Notes under the pieces: model-generated
Told to the model about the DNA's origin: nothing
The model's input: the letters and a program-made list of their open reading frames with translations, nothing else
Databases searched by the model: none
DNA from: Hyunsoonleella pacifica
GTDB lineage: Bacteria > Bacteroidota > Bacteroidia > Flavobacteriales > Flavobacteriaceae
Assembly (NCBI RefSeq): GCF_004310335.1
Contig: NZ_SIRS01000003.1
Location: 620,001-684,000 of the forward strand
DNA: 64,000 nucleotides
Direction: 5' to 3'
Translations under genes and position numbers: made by a program
Shown here: positions 61,734-64,000 of the stretch, piece after piece
Layout of the letters: every line of letters begins with the position of its first letter
How positions within the stretch are numbered: position 1 is the first letter of the stretch

Positions 61734-63688
61734 ATTTGTTTCGCAAATTCTAGAAAGAAATTAACAGACTCTGGATTTCGCATGGCATCTAAATTTATAG
61801 AGGTTTCAATAGGCATTTTTAGCAAAATCTTTTTAATAGGGGCTTCCATTTTTTTGCCGCTTATAGTGTAAGGAATGTCTTTAACTTCAATAATTTCATC
61901 AGGAACATGTCGCGGCGAATAGTCTGTTTTTAATTGATTATTGATATTTGACTTTATGTCTTCTGATAATTCAAAACCAGATTTAAGCTTAATAAATAGC
62001 GGCATGTAATGCTTGCCTTCATCCAATTCTAAATTGATAATTAAAGAGTCTTCAATAGCTGAAATTTTATTTACAGCACTATATATTTCACTTGTACCAA
62101 TTCTAATACCGTGTCGGTTTAAGGTAGCATCAGAGCGTCCATAAATTACCAAACCTCCGGTTTTAGAGTTTATTTTAATAAAATCACCATGGCGCCATTT
62201 CCCCGGATAATCTTCAAAATAGCTAGATTTATAACGCGTGTTATCTTTGTCATTCCAAAAGTAAATAGGCATGGAAGGCATAGGTTTATCAATAACCATT
62301 TCGCCTAGCTCATTTTTAACGGGTTTACCAGTATTATCTAATGCATGTAATGATACTCCCAAAGCACGACATTGAATTTCTCCAGAATAAACAGGATTAA
62401 AAGGTATACCTCCAACAAAAGCTGTGCATACATCAGTTCCACCAGCCATTGAGCATAACCATACATCAGTTTTTATATTGTCATATACATAATCAAATGC
62501 CTCAGCAGGTAAAGGTGCCCCAGTTGAACTTATAGAACGGATTGAAGATAAATTATGCTCTTCTTTTAAATTAATGTCCTTCTTCATATTAGCGACCAAA
62601 AAAGGTGCACTTGTACCAAAATGGTTAACTTCCAGTTTATCTGAAAAACGCCAAAGCGCATCAAATTTTGGATATGTTGGAGAACCATCATATAATACCA
62701 TTGAAGCTCCCATTAATAAGGCAGATTGTAAAAAGTTCCACATCATCCAACCCGTTGTGGTAAACCAAAAATAGCGTTCATCTGGTTTTGTGTCGTTATG
62801 AAATGCCATGTATTTATAATGCTCCAATAAAATTCCGCCATGAGAATGTACAATGGCTTTAGGCAAACCTGTAGTTCCTGAGGAGTATAACACCCAAATA
62901 GGATGGTTGAAATCTACAGGTTGAAACTCTAAACTGCCACCTTCCATTTCAAAAATGGAATTAATATTCATATAGTCTTCAGGGAAATCATCAAGTGCAT
63001 TTGTATTTAGATATGGTAACACCACTACTTTTTTTAGAGAGGAAAGCCCTGATACAATTTCCTTTACTGTTTCTGTTTTGTCGTATGGTTTTCCATTGTA
63101 ATTGTAACCATCAACTGCGATAAGAACTTTAGGTTCTATTTGAGCAAAACGGTTTACTACACTTTCAGTCCCAAAATCTGGAGAGCTACTAGACCAGACT
63201 GCACCTATTGCATTTGCTGCTAGAAATGCTATGGTAGCTTCTGGGATGTTAGGTAAGAACCCCACAACACGATCACCTTTTGTTACACCCAAAGATTTAA
63301 AATACATTGCCATGGATGCTACTTTTTTTTCAAGTGCTTTCCAAGAAATCTTTCGATGTATACCACTTTCATTACTAAAATAAATAGCGGTTTTATTTGG
63401 TTTAGATACTCTAAAAATATGTTCGGCATAATTTAAAGTAGCGCCTTCAAACCAGTTACAGTTTGGCATATCATCTGAAGACAAAACTTTCGTGTATGGC
63501 GAATGTGATTTTATTTTGAAGTATTGCCAAATACTTTCCCAGAAATCTTCAATATTATTTGTAGACCATTCCCATAGTTCGTGGTAATCTCGAAACTTGA
63601 GATTGTGGTTTTGTTTCAGCCAATTACAATATAGTTGTAAATGGCTGTCTTTCTTAAACTGATTAGACCCTTCCCAAAGCTTTTTCAT
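61730..63688 (-). CDS. Acetoacetyl-CoA synthetase
   Basis: The 652-residue product is an adenylate-forming ligase with the phosphate loop Y-S-S-G-T-T-G-L-P-K near 270-279, F-W-F-T-T-T-G-W-M near 304-312, and G-G-T-D-V near 415-419. The unusual N-terminus (W-E-G-S-N-Q-F-K-K then W-S-T-N-N-I-E-D-F-W-E-S-I-W near 44-57) and length are those of AacS, which activates acetoacetate for anabolic use. Acetyl-CoA synthetase is the alternative but its usual residues differ. It overlaps the PBP gene by 4 bases, convergent. Confidence 0.9.
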   Translation of the reverse strand: MKKLWEGSNQFKKDSHLQLYCNWLKQNHNLKFRDYHELWEWSTNNIEDFWESIWQYFKIKSHSPYTKVLSSDDMPNCNWFEGATLNYAEHIFRVSKPNKTAIYFSNESGIHRKISWKALEKKVASMAMYFKSLGVTKGDRVVGFLPNIPEATIAFLAANAIGAVWSSSSPDFGTESVVNRFAQIEPKVLIAVDGYNYNGKPYDKTETVKEIVSGLSSLKKVVVLPYLNTNALDDFPEDYMNINSIFEMEGGSLEFQPVDFNHPIWVLYSSGTTGLPKAIVHSHGGILLEHYKYMAFHNDTKPDERYFWFTTTGWMMWNFLQSALLMGASMVLYDGSPTYPKFDALWRFSDKLEVNHFGTSAPFLVANMKKDINLKEEHNLSSIRSISSTGAPLPAEAFDYVYDNIKTDVWLCSMAGGTDVCTAFVGGIPFNPVYSGEIQCRALGVSLHALDNTGKPVKNELGEMVIDKPMPSMPIYFWNDKDNTRYKSSYFEDYPGKWRHGDFIKINSKTGGLVIYGRSDATLNRHGIRIGTSEIYSAVNKISAIEDSLIINLELDEGKHYMPLFIKLKSGFELSEDIKSNINNQLKTDYSPRHVPDEIIEVKDIPYTISGKKMEAPIKKILLKMPIETSINLDAMRNPESVNFFLEFAKQI

Positions 63689-63711
63689 AAAACCTTAATT
63701 ATATTCTTTAT

Positions 63712-63739
63712 CAAATATAGAATTTATATAGGTGACAAA
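63712..63739 (-). promoter_or_regulatory. Candidate promoter of acetoacetyl-CoA synthetase gene
   Basis: On the minus strand TTTG (63739-63736), a 16-base spacer and TATATTTG (63719-63712) match the Bacteroidota consensus, with a spacer at the short end. The predicted start would lie about 10-15 bases before the ATG at 63688. Confidence 0.6.
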
Positions 63740-63932
63740 TAGTAAAAAATATATATGCTTAGGAATAGTGATATATTTTTTATCGGTCAAAATGTTAAAA
63801 TAAATTGCACTTAATCGATTTTATGTGTTTTTAAACGATGTATTTGAAAATGTATGCTATATTAGCTGTCCCAAATCAACCAGATTAAAATAGATTTCCC
63901 CCAAATCTATCATAAACTTAAAATTCTTAGAT

Positions 63933-64000
63933 ATGGCAACAAATCTACCTGAACAACCTACAAAAAAGGAAAGTAAATTTAAAGAGACTTTGAGTGAACA
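63933..64000 (+). CDS. Start of an unidentified protein, cut by the window end
   Basis: The frame opens with ATG at 63933 and runs to the last base (22 full codons). The visible peptide is hydrophilic: M-A-T-N-L-P-E-Q-P-T, then K-K-E-S-K-F-K-E-T-L-S-E. No family can be recognised from this piece; a soluble, charged lead before a membrane or enzyme domain is all that can be said. There are 244 bases to the divergent acetoacetyl-CoA synthetase gene, enough for two promoters. Confidence 0.6.
   Translation, partial: MATNLPEQPTKKESKFKETLSE

Noticed and set aside
1-64000. tRNA, rRNA, CRISPR, prophage and transposase genes
   Set aside because: I looked for tRNA-like cloverleafs with CCA ends in the gaps, regular direct repeats with spacers, and integrase or transposase motifs; none were convincing.

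Overview
The window is a low-GC stretch of a Bacteroidota chromosome, almost certainly from a member of the Flavobacteriaceae. The evidence is the gliding/type IX secretion genes (sprE/porW, gldH), family proteins such as DUF4254, DUF4292, DUF5687, DUF6341 and DUF6427, an ATP synthase operon without atpD/atpC, promoters of the TTG-N18/19-TAnnTTTG type, frequent TTG starts and almost no Shine-Dalgarno sequences. I cannot name the genus. No tRNA, rRNA, CRISPR array, transposase or prophage gene is visible.

Region 1 (1-18.1 kb) is a surface polysaccharide (O-antigen or capsule) locus on the + strand. It opens inside wbpD and runs through wbpE, wbpB and wbpI, the pathway to UDP-2,3-diacetamido-2,3-dideoxy-D-mannuronic acid. 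Then come a Wzx flippase, two GT4 glycosyltransferases, a protein with the heparosan/glucuronyl C5-epimerase signature, two different O-antigen polymerase/ligase-like membrane proteins, a repeat-rich lipoprotein, two paralogous GT2 enzymes (the second frameshifted), a WecA/MraY-type and a WcaJ-type initiating transferase, and a UDP-glucuronate decarboxylase. A CapK/PaaK-like ligase converges on the end of the locus.

Region 2 (18.1-29.2 kb) is housekeeping and small modules: purD, two small membrane protein families, upp, a DUF4254-GT9 pair, a PaaE-like ferredoxin reductase, a PadR regulator with a DUF2059 protein and a DUF5687/ABC transporter, and a Crp/Fnr regulator with an SDR enzyme. Region 3 (29.5-38.3 kb) carries sprE/porW, bactofilin, atpZ-like and DUF6168 genes and atpBEFHAG, closed by a strong terminator.

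Region 4 (38.3-50.8 kb) has a second flippase, dut, a sugar nucleotidyltransferase, a TPR-DUF4292-M23 operon, a thioesterase, an HU-CCDC81/SPOR protein, dprA, a HicBA-like pair, trpS and plsC. Region 5 (50.8-64 kb) has a lipoprotein-ECF sigma-anti-sigma/beta-barrel operon, another lipoprotein, recA, trhO, ricT, gldH, a class A PBP, acetoacetyl-CoA synthetase and the first 22 codons of one more gene.

The strongest non-coding signal is a family of four dispersed intergenic elements (29.3, 41.3, 44.9 and 56.1 kb). They share conserved ends and an internal hairpin whose sequence differs between copies while pairing is kept. The most interesting protein-level signals are a putative envelope-spanning anti-sigma factor fused to an outer-membrane barrel, and the C5-epimerase and repeat lipoprotein inside the polysaccharide locus.
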